A DNA stretch of 64,000 bases, taken from contig NZ_AP022564.1 in the NCBI RefSeq assembly GCF_010727125.1, forward strand, positions 1,116,001 through 1,180,000. The letters run 5' to 3'. Origin of the DNA: Mycolicibacter terrae. Lineage in GTDB: Bacteria > Actinomycetota > Actinomycetes > Mycobacteriales > Mycobacteriaceae. Under the pieces are notes generated by a model that was given only the letters and a program-made list of their open reading frames with translations, was not told the DNA's origin and ran no database searches. Both the position numbers and the translations under genes were made by a program. Shown here piece by piece: positions 17,637 to 26,458 of this stretch; position 1 is the stretch's first letter; every line of letters begins with the position of its first letter.

Positions 17637-18641
17637 TCATCCGGTGATGCGTGGCGTCGGCGCGGGAAACAGCCGGCCGTCCGATTCGATGAGCGAGCCC
17701 CGCGCGCGGATGTGCGGGTGCCCGGCGGCCTCGGCGAACGTGAGGACCGGGGCGACGCAGGCGTTGGTACCGGCGAAGACCAGGGTCCACTGGTCGCGGG
17801 TGCGTTGCCGGAACCTGTCCGCGATCAGAGTGCGCAGCCGAGGCCACTGTGCTCGATCATCCTGGGGTGGCGCGTCGTCGATTGCCAGCAGCCGCAAGAG
17901 TTCCGAGAAGAACTGCGGTTCGATCGCCCCGACGGCCATCCACAGCTCGTCGGCCGTCTGATACACGTCGTAGTACGGCGCACCGGTGTCGAGCAGGTTG
18001 GACCCGCGGTCGTCGGACCATTTGCCTTCGTTGCGCAGCCCCAGGATGAATCCCGCCAGGGACAGCGTGCCGTCGGTGATCGAGGCGTCGATCACCGAGC
18101 CGGCGCCGGTCCGATCCCGCTGGTGCAGCGCGGCCAGCATCCCTGTGAGCAGGAACATGGTGCCGGCGCCGAAATCGCCCACCAGGTTCAGCGGCGGTTG
18201 TGGCGGGCCGCCGGCGCGTCCGATGGAGTGCAGCACCCCGGTGATGGCGATGTAGTTGATGTCGTGGCCGGCGGTGGCCGCCAGGGGCCCGTCCTGGCCC
18301 CACCCGGTGATCCGTCCGTAGATGAGACCGGGATTGCGCCCCAGGCACACGTCCGGTCCGATCCCGAGCCGTTCGGCGACACCGGGCCGGTATGGCTCGA
18401 TGAGCAGATCGGCGTCGTCGATCAGAGCCAGTACGGCCTCGCGTCCCTCGGTGGTCTTGAGATCGGCCACGACCGACCGCCGGCCGCGCCCGACGACCGA
18501 ATCGGCGCGGCGCGGGGCCTCACCGGGCCGGGTGACCAGGACGACGTCGGCGCCCAGCTCGGCCAGTAGCATCCCGCAGTACCGGCTGGGGCCGATACCC
18601 GAGAGTTCCACGGTGCGAATGCCTTTCAGTGGCGCTTCCAT
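17637..18641 (-). CDS. alpha-methylacyl-CoA racemase-like CaiB/BaiF enzyme
   Basis: A 334-residue class III CoA-transferase-fold protein. It has the hallmarks of alpha-methylacyl-CoA racemase (MCR/AMACR): GHDINYIA with the catalytic His, NLVGDFGAG with the catalytic Asp, and LLDTGAPYYDVYQT followed by GAIEPQF. The expected role is epimerising (2R)- to (2S)-methylacyl-CoA so that acyl-CoA dehydrogenase can act, a step needed for methyl-branched chains such as sterol side chains. It is slightly shorter than typical (about 360). It is 3 bp downstream of the tesB-like gene, in one operon. Confidence 0.87.
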   Translation of the reverse strand: MEAPLKGIRTVELSGIGPSRYCGMLLAELGADVVLVTRPGEAPRRADSVVGRGRRSVVADLKTTEGREAVLALIDDADLLIEPYRPGVAERLGIGPDVCLGRNPGLIYGRITGWGQDGPLAATAGHDINYIAITGVLHSIGRAGGPPQPPLNLVGDFGAGTMFLLTGMLAALHQRDRTGAGSVIDASITDGTLSLAGFILGLRNEGKWSDDRGSNLLDTGAPYYDVYQTADELWMAVGAIEPQFFSELLRLLAIDDAPPQDDRAQWPRLRTLIADRFRQRTRDQWTLVFAGTNACVAPVLTFAEAAGHPHIRARGSLIESDGRLFPAPTPRITG

Positions 18642-18644
18642 GAT

Positions 18645-19490
18645 TCAACGCTGATCGGAGGCGTCGTGGGGGACGTCGAACAACGACTCCTGGGTCAGGC
18701 TGGCCAGCAGCGCACCACCTTCGTCGAAGATATGCCCGGAATAGATGCCACGGCCCCCGGAGGTGCCGAGCGGGTTGAGGTCCACCAATAACCAGTCATT
18801 CGGATTTCCGGCGCGGTGCAGCCACACCGCATGGTCGAGGCTGGGCATCAGTCCGGCCTTTTCCACCTGTGGGGCCCGGGACAGCCCGGTGCACAGATCC
18901 GACAGGAACACCACGCCGCAGGCGCGCACGTTGGGGTCCTCCGGCAACGTGTTGCGGATCCGCAGCCACAGCCGGGCCGGCCAGCGGTACCACGGATCGG
19001 GATCCTGCGGGACCCGGGCTTCCAGGTCGAAGGTGCGCGAGGCGTTCAACTGATACGTCGTGAGCTCACCGGGGGGCTGAACCTTCGGCAGCTGTACCGC
19101 TTGGAATTCGGCGCCCTGCTTCGGACGGGCGAACGAACACGCCAGCGACAGGATCACCGCATCGTCCTGTAGCGCCGATACCCGGCGACCGGAGTATCGG
19201 CCTCCGTCGCGGTCGCGTTCGACCCGCAGTTCGATCGGCCGGCTGGCGTCGCCGGCCCGCAGGAAGTAGGCGTGCATCGAGTGAGCAACCCGGCCGTCTG
19301 CCACGGTGAGGCTTGCCGCCCGCAGCGCTTGGGCGGCGACTTGCCCGCCGTAGATGGTGCGGCGTCCGGTGCTGCTGACCGGTTCCGCGGAAAAGCGGTC
19401 GTGCGGAAGGGGTTTCAGCTGCAGCACCTCATTGACGGTGGTGGGCATGGTTTGGCTGGCGTCGAATACCTCGCGTGATTGGAGACTCAC
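18645..19490 (-). CDS. tesB: acyl-CoA thioesterase II (TesB family)
   Basis: A 281-residue double-hotdog thioesterase. The N-terminal hotdog has GRRTIYGGQVAAQALRAA and AHSMHAYFLRAGD, and the C-terminal one has the catalytic-Asp motif SLDHAVWLHR (about 230). TesB enzymes hydrolyse acyl-CoA to free acid and CoA, usually to relieve CoA sequestration during beta-oxidation. The GTG start overlaps the stop of the upstream thiolase (GTGA). It sits between thiolase and racemase genes in one minus-strand operon. Confidence 0.9.
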   Translation of the reverse strand: MSLQSREVFDASQTMPTTVNEVLQLKPLPHDRFSAEPVSSTGRRTIYGGQVAAQALRAASLTVADGRVAHSMHAYFLRAGDASRPIELRVERDRDGGRYSGRRVSALQDDAVILSLACSFARPKQGAEFQAVQLPKVQPPGELTTYQLNASRTFDLEARVPQDPDPWYRWPARLWLRIRNTLPEDPNVRACGVVFLSDLCTGLSRAPQVEKAGLMPSLDHAVWLHRAGNPNDWLLVDLNPLGTSGGRGIYSGHIFDEGGALLASLTQESLFDVPHDASDQR

Positions 19491-20653
19491 AGCAGTTCGA
19501 GTATCGTCGCGTTGGCCATTCCGCCGCCCTCACACATCGTCTGCAGCCCGAATCTGGTTCCGTCGCGGCGCATCCGGTGCACCATCGTGGTCATCAGCCG
19601 GGCCCCGGAGCAGCCCAGCGGGTGCCCCAGCGCGATCGCGCCGCCGTCGGGGTTGGTCAGCTTCTCGGCCGCGCCGGTCTCGGTCAACCATGCCAGCACC
19701 ACCGACGCGAAAGCCTCGTTGACCTCGAAGGTGCCGATGTCGGAAAGTGAAAGGCCGCTACGCGCCAGCGCTTTGGCGGTTGCCGGGATCGGGGCCGTGA
19801 GCATCGACACCGGATCGTCACCGGCGACCACCGCGGTGTGGATGCGCGCCCAGGGTCGCAGGCCCAGCTGCCGGGCCTTCTCGGAGGTGGTCAGCAGCAG
19901 CGCTGCCGCGCCGTCGCTGATCTGAGACGACGTTCCCGCGGTGATGACGCCGTCGGGGCGAAACGCCGGTTTCAGGGTGCCGAGTTTGGCCACGCTGGTG
20001 TCGCGGCGCACCCCACCGTCGGTGTCGGCCCGGCTCCCGTCCGGCAGCACGACCGGAACGATCTCGTCGGTGAAGGCCCCGTCGTCGATGGCCTGGGCGG
20101 CCCGGCGGTGACTCTCGGCCCCGAATTCATCGAGGCGGCCTCGGGCCAACGACCACCGCTGCGCGATCATCTCGGCGCCGAGACCCTGGTGGAACTGATC
20201 GACGCGATAGCGTTTGCGCTCCGACTCGGTCATCGGGTCACCGACATCGACGCCGCGCGACGCCCCCATCGGCACCCGGCTCATCATCTCTACGCCGCCG
20301 GCCACCGCCATGTCGTACTGGCCTGATATGAGCCCGGCCGCGGCGAAGTGCACGGCCTGTTGGGACGACCCGCACTGGCGGTCGACCGTGGTGGCCGGAA
20401 CCGCCTCGGGCCAGCCGGCCGCCAGCACGGCGTGCCGGCCGATGTTGCCGGTCTGTTCGCCGACCTGGCCGACGCAGCCCCAGATGACGTCGTCGACGAG
20501 TGCGGGATCGAGGCCGGTGCGGTCGGCCAACGCGCGCAGTACATGGGCGGACAGTTCACCAGCGGCTATGGCCGCCAGCGCCCCGTTGCGGCGGCCGATC
20601 GGTGACCGCACCGCGCCGACGATGACCGCGTCCCGGGCTGCTGTTGAGTCCAT
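19487..20653 (-). CDS. acetyl-CoA acetyltransferase / 3-ketoacyl-CoA thiolase
   Basis: A 388-residue thiolase. The nucleophile motif VDRQCGSSQQAV (Cys near 90), the VNEAFASV motif, GHPLGCSGA with the catalytic His and the C-terminal CEGGG Cys are all present, so it should be active in thiolytic cleavage of 3-ketoacyl-CoA. ATG 20653 is chosen; a TTG at 20668 is the only longer in-frame start. It is a close paralogue of the thiolase at 20791, with which it shares a divergent 137-bp promoter. First gene of the thiolase-tesB-racemase operon. Confidence 0.93.
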   Translation of the reverse strand: MDSTAARDAVIVGAVRSPIGRRNGALAAIAAGELSAHVLRALADRTGLDPALVDDVIWGCVGQVGEQTGNIGRHAVLAAGWPEAVPATTVDRQCGSSQQAVHFAAAGLISGQYDMAVAGGVEMMSRVPMGASRGVDVGDPMTESERKRYRVDQFHQGLGAEMIAQRWSLARGRLDEFGAESHRRAAQAIDDGAFTDEIVPVVLPDGSRADTDGGVRRDTSVAKLGTLKPAFRPDGVITAGTSSQISDGAAALLLTTSEKARQLGLRPWARIHTAVVAGDDPVSMLTAPIPATAKALARSGLSLSDIGTFEVNEAFASVVLAWLTETGAAEKLTNPDGGAIALGHPLGCSGARLMTTMVHRMRRDGTRFGLQTMCEGGGMANATILELL

Positions 20654-20667
20654 CACCTGATGCTCCA

Positions 20668-20690
20668 AATCGTATACTGTTTTGTACGAT
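20668..20690 (+). promoter_or_regulatory. operator candidate: motif variant within an inverted repeat
   Basis: ATCGTATACTGTTTTGTACG resembles the island motif (14 of 20 against the best consensus) and is enclosed in an inverted repeat with arms ATCGTA (20669-20674) and TACGAT (20685-20690). It lies 15 bp upstream of the minus-strand thiolase start in the divergent thiolase promoter. Confidence 0.45.
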
Positions 20691-20760
20691 TAGATAGCAT
20701 GGTCAGGAACATGGCAAGCTGCGCCCGGTCAACCACATGGTCAGTGCGGTGCAAGCGGAG

Positions 20761-20782
20761 TCAAGTACTAAATGATTAAGAC
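20761..20782 (+). promoter_or_regulatory. island operator motif variant with altered spacing
   Basis: CAAGTACTAAATGATTAAGA keeps both blocks of the motif (AGTAC and TGATTAAG) but with two extra bases between them. It ends about 10 bp before the thiolase start at 20791. Weak support on its own. Confidence 0.3.
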
Positions 20783-20790
20783 AGGGTGTC

Positions 20791-21936
20791 ATGCGTGAAG
20801 TAGTGATCGTCGACGCGGTGCGGACCGCGATCGGTAAGCGGGGCGGCGCACTGGCCGAGGTGCATCCGGTGGATCTTTCCGCCGATGTGCTGACCGCGTT
20901 GGCCACCCGCACCGGCCTCGATCCCGCACTCGTCGACGACGTCATCTGGGGCTGCGTTTCGCAGGTCGGGGACCAGTCGAGCAATATCGCCCGCTTCGCC
21001 GTACTGGCGGCGGGCTGGCCCGTCGGCATTCCCGGCACTACGGTCAATCGGGCCTGCGGATCGAGTCAGCAGGCTCTCGACTTCGCCGCGCATTCCGTCG
21101 CCGCCGGTGCCTGCGACGTCGTGGTGGCCGGCGGGGTGGAGTCGATGAGCCGGCTGCCGTTGGGCGTGACCCGACAAAGCGGATTTCCCTACGGTCCGCG
21201 GGTGATGAAACGGTTCGACGACTTCTCGTTCAATCAAGGACTCAGCGCCGAAGCCGTGGCGGCCAAGTGGGGCCTGACCCGCACAGACCTGGATCGCTTT
21301 GCTTCGCAGTCCCATGAGCACGCCGCCCGTGCCATCGATACCGCGGCGTTCGACAGCCAGACCGTCGCGATCACCACGCCGGCGGGAGTGTTCTCCGTCG
21401 ACGAAGGCCTGCGCCGCGGTACCACCCCGGCATCCTTGGCCAAACTCAAACCGTCGTTCACCGACGACGGGGTGATCCACGCCGGCAACTCGTCGCAGAT
21501 CTCCGATGGTGCCGCGGCGTTATTGGTGACCACTCCGCAGAAGGCCCACGAACTGGGCCTGGTCCCGTTGGTGCGATACCGCGGTGGCGCCGTCGCCGGG
21601 GCTGATCCCGTGCTGATGCTCACCGCGCCCATTCCGGCGACCCAAGCCGTGTTGCGCCGCACGGGGATCCGGCTCGATGAGATCGGTGTGTTCGAGGTCA
21701 ACGAGGCGTTCGCGTCGGTGCCGCTGGCATGGGCGATGGAGCTTGGCGTGGAGCCGGAGCGTATCAACCCCCTGGGCGGGGCGATCGCAGTGGGCCACCC
21801 GCTGGGGGCGTCCGGTGCAATCCTGATGACCCGTTTGATCCATCACATGCGCGACCGGGGCCTGCGTTACGGCCTGCAGACCATGTGCGAAGGCGGGGGT
21901 ACCGCCAACGCGACCGTCGTCGAGTTGATCGGCTAG
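20791..21936 (+). CDS. acetyl-CoA acetyltransferase / 3-ketoacyl-CoA thiolase
   Basis: A 381-residue thiolase with all catalytic landmarks: NRACGSSQQAL (Cys 89), VNEAFASV, GHPLGASGA (His near 335) and CEGGG (Cys 366). It performs thiolytic chain shortening in beta-oxidation. Identical stretches such as LDPALVDDVIWGC show recent common origin with the divergent thiolase at 19487-20653. The neighbouring FadE follows 3 bp after the stop codon, so thiolase, FadE and SDR form a beta-oxidation operon. Confidence 0.93.
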   Translation: MREVVIVDAVRTAIGKRGGALAEVHPVDLSADVLTALATRTGLDPALVDDVIWGCVSQVGDQSSNIARFAVLAAGWPVGIPGTTVNRACGSSQQALDFAAHSVAAGACDVVVAGGVESMSRLPLGVTRQSGFPYGPRVMKRFDDFSFNQGLSAEAVAAKWGLTRTDLDRFASQSHEHAARAIDTAAFDSQTVAITTPAGVFSVDEGLRRGTTPASLAKLKPSFTDDGVIHAGNSSQISDGAAALLVTTPQKAHELGLVPLVRYRGGAVAGADPVLMLTAPIPATQAVLRRTGIRLDEIGVFEVNEAFASVPLAWAMELGVEPERINPLGGAIAVGHPLGASGAILMTRLIHHMRDRGLRYGLQTMCEGGGTANATVVELIG

Positions 21937-21939
21937 GCG

Positions 21940-23088
21940 ATGCGGCGGACATTGTTCGAGTCCGAGCATGACCAGTTCCGGGCCGTGGTGCGGGAATTCC
22001 TGGCGCGCAAGGTGGTTCCGGAGTACCCCCGCTGGCTGGCCGAGGAGTCGGTGCCGCGCGAATTCTTCGCTGAGATCGCCGGGATCGGAGTGCAGGGAAT
22101 GGCTTTCGACCCTGCCTACGGTGGAGCCGGGATCGCGGACTACCGCTACAACATGGTGGTGCAGGAGGAGGCCGCGCGCGCCCACGTGACGCTGGGCACG
22201 CTGCGCACCCAGACCGACGTGATCGCACCGTATTTCCTCACCTACAGCAACGATGAACAGCGCGACAGATGGTTTCCGGGCATCGCGTCCGGTCGGCTGC
22301 TCACCGCCATCGCCATGACCGAGCCGGGCACGGGTTCGGACCTGGCCGGGGTGAGCGCCCGTGCGGTCCGCGACGGGGACCACTACATCATCAACGGCGC
22401 CAAGACCTTCATCACCGGTGGCGGGCTGGCCGACCTGGTGATCGTGCTGGCCCGTACCTCCGTCGACGACGCCGACCGCCGGGCCGGGCTCAGCCTGATC
22501 GTCGTCGAGGCGGACACGCCCGGATTCGCCAAGGGACGCCGGCTGCCGAAACTTGGTTTGCACGTGCAGGACACCGTCGAGTTGTCGTTCCACGACACCC
22601 GCGTGCCGGTGGCCAACCTACTCGGCGAGGAAGGCAGGGCATTCGGCTACCTGGGGCACAACCTTGCTCAAGAGCGGCTGGCCATCGCGGTCGGTGCCAT
22701 GGCGCAGGCCGGCGCCGCGGTTGAGCTGACCTTGGACTACGTGCGCGGCCGCGAGGTCTTCGGGACAACTGTTGCCAGTTTCCAGAACACGAAATTCGAG
22801 CTGGCCGGGATGAGCGCAGAACTGGAAGCCGCGCAGGCGATGATCGACCGCGCGGTACTCGATCTGGTCGACGGGCAGTTGAGCGGAGCCGACGCTGCTC
22901 GGGTCAAGTTGTTCGTCACCGAGATGCAGGGCCGGGTGGCCGACCGCTGCCTGCAGCTCTTCGGCGGGTACGGCTACATCACCGATCTGCCCATTGCGCG
23001 GCTCTACGCCGACGCGCGAGTGTCCCGCATCTATGGCGGGACCAGTGAAGTCATGAAATCAATCATCGCCAAGTCGCTCGGACTCTGA
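21940..23088 (+). CDS. acyl-CoA dehydrogenase (FadE-type)
   Basis: A 382-residue single-domain acyl-CoA dehydrogenase. Motifs include FLTYSNDEQRDRWFPGIASG, the FAD/substrate motif AMTEPGTGSDLAG (about residues 126-138) and the C-terminal RIYGGTSEVMKSIIAKSLGL, where the Glu of GGTSE is at the usual catalytic-base position. It starts 3 bp after the upstream thiolase and is followed 9 bp later by the SDR gene, giving three consecutive beta-oxidation activities in one transcript. Chain specificity is unknown. Confidence 0.93.
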   Translation: MRRTLFESEHDQFRAVVREFLARKVVPEYPRWLAEESVPREFFAEIAGIGVQGMAFDPAYGGAGIADYRYNMVVQEEAARAHVTLGTLRTQTDVIAPYFLTYSNDEQRDRWFPGIASGRLLTAIAMTEPGTGSDLAGVSARAVRDGDHYIINGAKTFITGGGLADLVIVLARTSVDDADRRAGLSLIVVEADTPGFAKGRRLPKLGLHVQDTVELSFHDTRVPVANLLGEEGRAFGYLGHNLAQERLAIAVGAMAQAGAAVELTLDYVRGREVFGTTVASFQNTKFELAGMSAELEAAQAMIDRAVLDLVDGQLSGADAARVKLFVTEMQGRVADRCLQLFGGYGYITDLPIARLYADARVSRIYGGTSEVMKSIIAKSLGL

Positions 23089-23097
23089 GGAGACAAC

Positions 23098-23865
23098 ATG
23101 CACATCGAGGGGATATCCACGCTGGTGACCGGGGCGGCGTCCGGGTTGGGGCTGGCGACCGCCGCCCGGCTGGCCGACAAGGGTGCCACGGTGGTGATGG
23201 TCGACCTGCCGTCCTCGGAAGGGGCGTGCCGGGCCGAGCAGATCGGTGGCGCAACCCGGTTCGTGCCGGCCGACATCACCGACACCGACGCGGTCAACGC
23301 GGCGCTGGACGCGGCAGTGCAGGCCGGGCCGCTGCGCGCGGTGGTGCACTGCGCCGGACGGGGCGGGGACCGGTTGCGCATCCTGGACAAGGAGCGCACG
23401 CCGGCCGACGTCGACAGCTTCGCCGAAGTGATCCGAGTGAACCTCGTTGGCACCTACAATGTTCTGCGGCTGGCAGCGGCCCGGATGGCCGGCAACGAGC
23501 TGCTCGATGGCGACCGGGGCGCGATCGTGATGACGGCATCGGTGGCGGCGTTCGACGGGCAGATCGGGCAGACGTCGTATGCCGCCGCCAAGGCCGGCGT
23601 GCACGGCATCACGTTGGTGGCAGCGCGCGACCTGGCATCGCACCAGATCAGGGTCAACACCATCGCGCCCGGAACTTTCGACACCGCCATGCTCTCGCGA
23701 CTCCGCGATGACATCCGGCAGGGCCTCGCCGAGGCGATTCCCCACCCCAAGCGCCTTGGCGACGCCGCGGACTACGCGCACCTGGCGGTGAGCCTGATCG
23801 AGAACCCGTTCGTCAACGGGGAGACGATTCGGCTGGACGGCGCCCTGCGCATGGCGCCGCGCTGA
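23098..23865 (+). CDS. SDR-family 3-hydroxyacyl-CoA dehydrogenase-like enzyme
   Basis: A 255-residue short-chain dehydrogenase. It has the NAD-binding TGAASGLG motif (about residues 12-19), the acidic VDLP after beta-2 favouring NAD, catalytic Ser in MTASVAAF and YAAAK (Tyr/Lys near 161-165). The overall pattern resembles type II 3-hydroxyacyl-CoA dehydrogenase (HSD17B10-like), which fits the adjacent FadE and thiolase genes. The ribosome binding site GGAGACAAC precedes the ATG at good distance. The substrate could also be a hydroxysteroid-like alcohol. Confidence 0.88.
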   Translation: MHIEGISTLVTGAASGLGLATAARLADKGATVVMVDLPSSEGACRAEQIGGATRFVPADITDTDAVNAALDAAVQAGPLRAVVHCAGRGGDRLRILDKERTPADVDSFAEVIRVNLVGTYNVLRLAAARMAGNELLDGDRGAIVMTASVAAFDGQIGQTSYAAAKAGVHGITLVAARDLASHQIRVNTIAPGTFDTAMLSRLRDDIRQGLAEAIPHPKRLGDAADYAHLAVSLIENPFVNGETIRLDGALRMAPR

Positions 23866-23964
23866 TGAGGTCCGGGTCGCCAACCCGGCCGTCGTGCCAG
23901 GAGTTTCGCAGTACCGCCCGCGACGGGATCTTTCTTTCCCAGAAGCCTTGTCGGCATTCGTAAT

Positions 23965-23984
23965 TAAGGCTACTGTTCTAGACC
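23965..23984 (+). promoter_or_regulatory. island operator motif, weaker copy
   Basis: TAAGGCTACTGTTCTAGACC matches 13 of the first 17 positions of the copy at 17581. It lies about 30 bp upstream of the AveC-like gene (start 24017). Confidence 0.35.
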
Positions 23985-24000
23985 ATACACCCCTGTATGG
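23983..24000 (+). promoter_or_regulatory. perfect 7-4-7 inverted repeat (TetR-type operator candidate)
   Basis: CCATACA, spacer CCCC, TGTATGG: a perfect inverted repeat 16 bp before the start at 24017. The symmetry and size suit a TetR dimer, and a TetR gene is the second gene of this operon, so autoregulation is plausible. Confidence 0.5.
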
Positions 24001-24016
24001 AAGGAACGATTGCGCG

Positions 24017-25039
24017 ATGACGACGACGAATGCTCCGGACGCCCTCAGCGAGGGCGAGGCGAACCGGGGCCTGGGCGATGCCGGTTCGGATTCGCCGCGG
24101 GTGGTGTGGCTGGCCCGGCTCGGAGCACTGTTCTTGCTGCTCGAGGTCTACGTCTTCGGGCGGTGGGTCACCTCCGACAGCTTTCATCGCGCGATGCCGG
24201 GCCCGGACGACGGAACCAACATGCTGTGGGTCCGGTTCTGGGATGTGCTGAGCATCGGTGGCAGCATCATTTTCGTCACCTGGGTGGTCCGCAAGCGGCT
24301 ACGCGACGGCAAGCTTCCACCGGTGGCAATCGTGGCGCTGGCCTTCGTCCTGACGGCCTGGCAGGATCCGCTGGTCAACGCGATTCGCCCGGTCTTCTCC
24401 TACAACTCTCACTTCTGGAACTTCGGCAGCTGGGGTGAGTTCATCCCCGGCTGGATCGACAACGGCGGGGTGAACCCGCAACCGGTCTTCTGGACGCTCG
24501 GGACCTACATGCTCTTTGTACCGGCCAACATGCTCGCCATCGACGCCTGCCTGAAGTGGGTTCGCCGACGGATGCCGCGGATCAACCGCGCCGGGCTGAT
24601 CGCCATCCTGATGATTCTGATGTTCGCCCAGGACGTCGGCGGTGAGTTGATCACCCTGTCGCAGGGAGTGGACCGCTACATGTGGGTCGACGGAACTTTC
24701 TCGCTGTTCGCCGGCGCCAACTATCAGTTCCCGCTCTACGAAGGGGTCGCCTTCGGCTGCGGCGTGGTCGGGCTGATCGCGGTCGTGTACTGCTTCCGCG
24801 ATGCGAACGACCACTTCTTCACCGATCGTGGCCTCGACCGTCTGAAGATCACCAGGGGGCGCACCTTCATCCGTGTGCTGGCGCTAGGGGCTGTCTTCAA
24901 TGTGGCGATGGTGGTGCTGTTCCTCGGCTTTGCGGTGGTGAACATGCACGCCGACACCACCCAACCAGAGGTACCGAGCTACCTGCACAACGGAATGTGC
25001 GGACTCGGTGACAACCCGCCGTGTGCGCGGGACTGGTGA
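24017..25039 (+). CDS. polytopic membrane protein, AveC-like (spirocyclase) family
   Basis: A 340-residue protein with about six or seven hydrophobic segments (for example LGALFLLLEVYVFGRW, IVALAFVLTAW, AGLIAILMILMFAQDVGG and VLALGAVFNVAMVVLFLGFA). The MPGPDDG motif and general layout resemble mycobacterial proteins annotated as AveC-like spirocyclases; I rate this as probable, not certain. It may modify a lipid substrate in the membrane. AAGGAA precedes the ATG. Its end adjoins the TetR gene, suggesting a two-gene operon. Confidence 0.65.
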   Translation: MTTTNAPDALSEGEANRGLGDAGSDSPRVVWLARLGALFLLLEVYVFGRWVTSDSFHRAMPGPDDGTNMLWVRFWDVLSIGGSIIFVTWVVRKRLRDGKLPPVAIVALAFVLTAWQDPLVNAIRPVFSYNSHFWNFGSWGEFIPGWIDNGGVNPQPVFWTLGTYMLFVPANMLAIDACLKWVRRRMPRINRAGLIAILMILMFAQDVGGELITLSQGVDRYMWVDGTFSLFAGANYQFPLYEGVAFGCGVVGLIAVVYCFRDANDHFFTDRGLDRLKITRGRTFIRVLALGAVFNVAMVVLFLGFAVVNMHADTTQPEVPSYLHNGMCGLGDNPPCARDW

Positions 25040-25070
25040 CGGCGCAATAGCGGTTCCCGGGCTGCCTGCC

Positions 25071-25619
25071 GTGTCGAACAGGCACACCGCCTCGGATTAC
25101 TTCCGGGAGGCGATGACCGTGCTGCAGGAGTCCGGGTTTCCCGCTCTGACCGCTGCCGGCCTCTGCAGTCGGATGGGTGTGACGCGGGGATCCTTTTACC
25201 ACCACTTCGAAAGCTTCGATGATTTCGTCGCTCAGCTCTTGGCCTACTGGGAACAGCACTACAGTCGAGACCTCATCGCAAAGTCCCTGTCGCACGATCT
25301 GCGGTCCCAGATCAACAAACAGGCGGAGTTCGCGATCAGCCTGCCGCACGGCGCCGAAGCCGCTTTTCGTGCCTGGGGCACCATCAACCCGCGGGTGGCC
25401 GCCGCCCAGCAGCGGGTCGACCGCCTGCGGCACGGCGGCCTCGCGGAATCGCTGCGGCGACACGGAATCCCGCAGGAGAAAGCCGACGTCTACGCCACCA
25501 TCGCGCTTGCGACGCTGGCGGGGATGCAGGTGACCCAGCGCCCCTTCGATCCCGCCGCCCTGCGGGCCGTCTACGACGAACTCGCCCGCACCCTGGGCAG
25601 GGATGTCCTGCCGGATTGA
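25071..25619 (+). CDS. TetR-family transcriptional regulator
   Basis: About 182 residues. The N-terminal helix-turn-helix (SRMGVTRGSFYHHFESFDDF, about residues 35-54) is typical of TetR proteins, followed by an alpha-helical ligand domain. GTG 25071 gives the usual short N-terminus; GTG 25008 would extend it by 21 residues and overlap the AveC-like gene. It probably acts on the inverted repeat at 23983 and thus on its own operon. It is convergent with the enoyl-CoA hydratase gene. Confidence 0.88.
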   Translation: MSNRHTASDYFREAMTVLQESGFPALTAAGLCSRMGVTRGSFYHHFESFDDFVAQLLAYWEQHYSRDLIAKSLSHDLRSQINKQAEFAISLPHGAEAAFRAWGTINPRVAAAQQRVDRLRHGGLAESLRRHGIPQEKADVYATIALATLAGMQVTQRPFDPAALRAVYDELARTLGRDVLPD

Positions 25620-25644
25620 TCAGCGGCGAATCGAGGGAACGACT

Positions 25645-25657
25645 CCGGCGGCGCCGG
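25645..25657. terminator. possible short hairpin between convergent genes
   Basis: CCGGC, loop GGC, GCCGG forms a short GC hairpin in the 38-bp gap between the TetR gene (plus) and the enoyl-CoA hydratase gene (minus). There is no U-tract, as is common in mycobacteria. Weak evidence. Confidence 0.3.
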
Positions 25658-26458
25658 TCACCGCGCGGTCCAGACCGGCGGCCGTTTCTCGGCGAACGCG
25701 CGCGGGCCCTCCTTGGCGTCGTCGGAGCATTTGAGCGCCGCGTACTCCCGGGCGGTGCGCTCCCAACAACTGTTCTCGCCGGCGACGATTCCGTCGTCGG
25801 CGCCCAGCGCCACCCGCTTGCTCGCCTGCACCGACAGTGGTGCGTTGCCCACGATCCGTTCGGCGAGCTCGAGAGCGGCCCGCAGCGGGTCGGGTGCGAC
25901 CGCGTTGAGTAGGCCGAGTTCGGCGGCGTCGGCGGCCGTGATCGCCTCGCCGGTGAAGATCAGCTCCATCGCGCGTTTGCGCGGAAGCTGCTCGACGATG
26001 CGGAACACCCCGCCGGCCGCGGCCAACAAGCCGCGTTTCACCTCGGGTAGACCGAAGGTCGCCGTCGGCGCGGCGACGGCCAGGTCGCTGGCCAGCACCA
26101 ACTCGGTCCCGCCGCCGAGTGCGGTCCCGTTGACGGCGGCGATGGTCGGTTTGTCGATGAAGTGCCGGGCGTATCCGGCGAAGCCCCACTCGCTGTGGTC
26201 GGGGTGGTAGAGGTTCTCGCCGCGGGATATCGCCTTGAGATCGGCGCCCGCGCAAAACGACCGGTCGCCGGCGCCGGTCAGCACCACCGCCCGCACCGTG
26301 GGGTCGTGCTGGGCTTCGGCGAGGGCGTCGCCGACCGCGGTGCTGACCGCACTGTTGACCGCGTTGCGTGCCTCGGGCCGGTTGATGGTGATGATCATGG
26401 TGTGGCCGACCCGCTCGGCCAGCGCCGCCGGGGCGGCCCGCTCGGCCGAGACCGTCAT
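25658..26458 (-). CDS. enoyl-CoA hydratase/isomerase family protein
   Basis: A 266-residue crotonase-fold enzyme. It has ITINRPEARNAVNSAV, the oxyanion-hole motif FCAGADLKAI and NGTALGGGTELVLASDLAVA, with a Glu in the FGLPEVKRGLL region at the usual catalytic position. It should hydrate enoyl-CoA or isomerise double bonds. The ATG overlaps the stop of the upstream thiolase (ATGA). It is last of the FadD, DUF35, thiolase, hydratase operon on the minus strand. Confidence 0.92.
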   Translation of the reverse strand: MTVSAERAAPAALAERVGHTMIITINRPEARNAVNSAVSTAVGDALAEAQHDPTVRAVVLTGAGDRSFCAGADLKAISRGENLYHPDHSEWGFAGYARHFIDKPTIAAVNGTALGGGTELVLASDLAVAAPTATFGLPEVKRGLLAAAGGVFRIVEQLPRKRAMELIFTGEAITAADAAELGLLNAVAPDPLRAALELAERIVGNAPLSVQASKRVALGADDGIVAGENSCWERTAREYAALKCSDDAKEGPRAFAEKRPPVWTAR

